Below, piece by piece: positions 62,706 through 64,000 of a stretch of DNA of 64,000 bases. The notes below the pieces were generated by a model. The model was not told the DNA's origin and searched no databases. It was given only the letters and a program-made list of their open reading frames with translations. The stretch spans positions 136,250 to 200,249 of the forward strand of contig JBLLNP010000003.1 of the NCBI GenBank assembly GCA_048058975.1, read 5' to 3'. Numbering within the stretch: position 1 is the first letter of the stretch; each line of letters starts with the position of its first letter. The translations under genes were made by a program, and so were the position numbers. The stretch is from RHLJ01 sp048058975 (lineage in GTDB: Bacteria; Bacteroidota; Rhodothermia; Balneolales; Balneolaceae).

Positions 62706-64000
62706 AGACCGCCTTATAGACCGGTTTATTCTTGCCAGTATGGTCTGTCTGCTCACTCTTGTTGGCGCCTCGTATTACGTTCTCACCATTCAGAATCAAA
62801 ATGATGTAGAAGACCAACTGTTCAACAAACTCGAAAATCTTACCTCCAGCCTGGAAAGTGAACTTTCAAACGCTGCTACAAACCCCGCAGACCTCCAGAG
62901 AATTACTTCCATATTGGATGTGGATGCTTCTCTTTATGTTGATGGAATTATCTCTACCTCCACAACATCCCAGATTTTCACACAACACTTGTTGCCCTCC
63001 GTTATACCCTGGAAAGTATATAATCGCCTTACAACGCTACAAAGTGATCAGGAGTTGATAATCACTCAATTTGACGACCAGGAGATGGTTATAGGGTATC
63101 AACCCTGGTTTGATGAAAATAATCAGGTTATTGGGATTGCAGCCGTTCCAACTTTCCTTAAGGCGCCTAAATTTTATGAGCGTTTACTCTCAACAACCAG
63201 TTACATGCTCGCTTTTTACACCGTAATTTTTGGAATGTTGATGATGGTTATCGGTTTTATTTCTACCCAGTTAACCTCACCACTGGAAGAGATCCGAAAC
63301 GCTTTAAAACATATTTCTGATGGAGACCTTAATGTTAAGCTACCCGTTAAAAGCGAGGACGAAATCGGCACCTTAACAAAAGCATACAATCAAATGGCCG
63401 AGCGGCTAAAAACTACCCAGGAAGAATTGGCAAAAACGGAACGTGAAGCAGCCTGGAAAGAGATGGCACAGCAAATCGCGCATGAAATCAAAAACCCGCT
63501 TACACCAATGAAGCTGAACCTTCAGCACCTGGAACGCCAGCTTAACGCTACAGAAACAGACCTGGATTCGGTTAAACCAAAGGTTTCTAAGATCGCCGCA
63601 AGTATGATTGAGCAAATTGATTCTCTCAACAAAATTGCATCCGATTTCTCCAAATTTGCAAAGCCAATAGAACACGAGTTTTCCCGAATTGATATTAATA
63701 CCCTTACGCATTCGGTAGTGGAAATGTATAGTACCGATGACAGCTACAGCCTTATAACAGACTTTTCTAAGAAAGAACTTTATATCATGGGAGCTAAAGA
63801 GGAGTTGCGACGAGTGCTCGTCAACCTCATCAAAAATGCTAAAGAAGCATTGGCGGAAAATGGGAAAATCACGGTTTGTACTTTTTCGGATTCAGAACAG
63901 GCGAATGCATTTGTTACTGTTACAGATAACGGAGAAGGTATTTCGACAGAAGACCAGGATCGGATTTTTGTGCCAAATTTTTCAACCAAATCCAGCGGAA
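62542..64000 (+). CDS. Large sensor kinase, C-terminal part with HAMP, HisKA and HATPase (NtrY-like, 3' end outside)
   Basis: This frame has no stop up to the window edge. It reads: a membrane helix (SFLRLFFVLVILGISVML), RLIDRFILASMVCLLTLV, a second extracytoplasmic sensor, another helix (AFYTVIFGMLMMVIGFIS), HAMP (PLEEIRNALKHISDGDL), HisKA with HEIKNPLTPMKLNL (His encoded at 63481-63483), the N box RRVLVNLIKNAKEAL and G1 VTDNGEGIS. HEIKNPLTP is typical of NtrY/nitrogen-type and related kinases. No initiation codon is claimed for this part; it belongs with the 60285 gene, giving over 1,200 residues in total. The partner response regulator may lie beyond the window. Confidence 0.85.

Overview
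The window looks like chromosome of a Balneolota/Rhodothermota-type bacterium, on the edge of the Bacteroidota. Evidence: secreted proteins end in the type IX secretion (T9SS) sorting domain with the QNYPNPFNP signature, there are a PorV/PorQ-like protein and a TonB-dependent receptor with a carboxypeptidase-like N-terminal domain, there are many lipoproteins, and one histidine kinase has a periplasmic TPR sensor. Unlike typical Bacteroidota, many genes carry clear Shine-Dalgarno sites, and good TTGACA-like -35 boxes are visible. No phage, IS element, integron or CRISPR array was found. The genus assignment is inference.

Layout. 1-6.4 kb: rhomboid protease (cut by the window edge), tRNA-Thr(CGT), a two-gene unit of secreted proteins (T9SS-tagged protein and an endosialidase-chaperone protein), a TPR histidine kinase and RlpA. 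6.4-15 kb: a lone phytoene desaturase, an HTH/membrane protein, a serine hydrolase-TPR lipoprotein, gamma-glutamyltransferase and a penicillin-acylase-family lipoprotein (tail to tail), and a transaldolase-like aldolase. 15-22.8 kb: an RND efflux operon (adaptor, permease, permease); the second permease is split by a one-base homopolymer frameshift. 22.8-39.8 kb: an envelope and secretion locus with a PPIC-type isomerase lipoprotein, a PorV-like protein, a 1157-aa T9SS protein, a TonB receptor and a T9SS protein with two carbohydrate-binding-like modules, then a divergent LacI regulator, an SGNH-type protein and a GH30 glycosidase. 40-41.7 kb: an exported PLP enzyme overlapping a RidA-family lipoprotein.

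41.8-54.8 kb is the core information-processing cluster, all on the minus strand. In transcription order it reads tRNA-Thr, tRNA-Tyr, tRNA-Gly, tRNA-Thr, tuf, tRNA-Trp, secE, nusG, rplK, rplA, rplJ, rplL, rpoB, rpoC. A near-consensus promoter precedes the first tRNA and a terminator follows rpoC. 54.8-57.7 kb: the tightly packed queA-ispD-ispF-dedA operon. 57.9-64 kb: an unknown secreted protein behind a strong promoter, a LytR_C-domain membrane protein, rsfS, a 2-hydroxyacid dehydrogenase and a very large membrane histidine kinase that is frameshifted and runs off the window.

Most interesting: a complete intrinsic-terminator signal that doubles as the signal-peptide code of the PPIC-type lipoprotein; two LacI-type operator candidates exactly 50 bp apart; a putative periplasmic PLP enzyme/RidA pair; promoters joining a TTGAyA -35 to a Bacteroidota-like TATTTTTG -10; and two homopolymer frameshifts of opposite sign in otherwise intact large membrane-protein genes.
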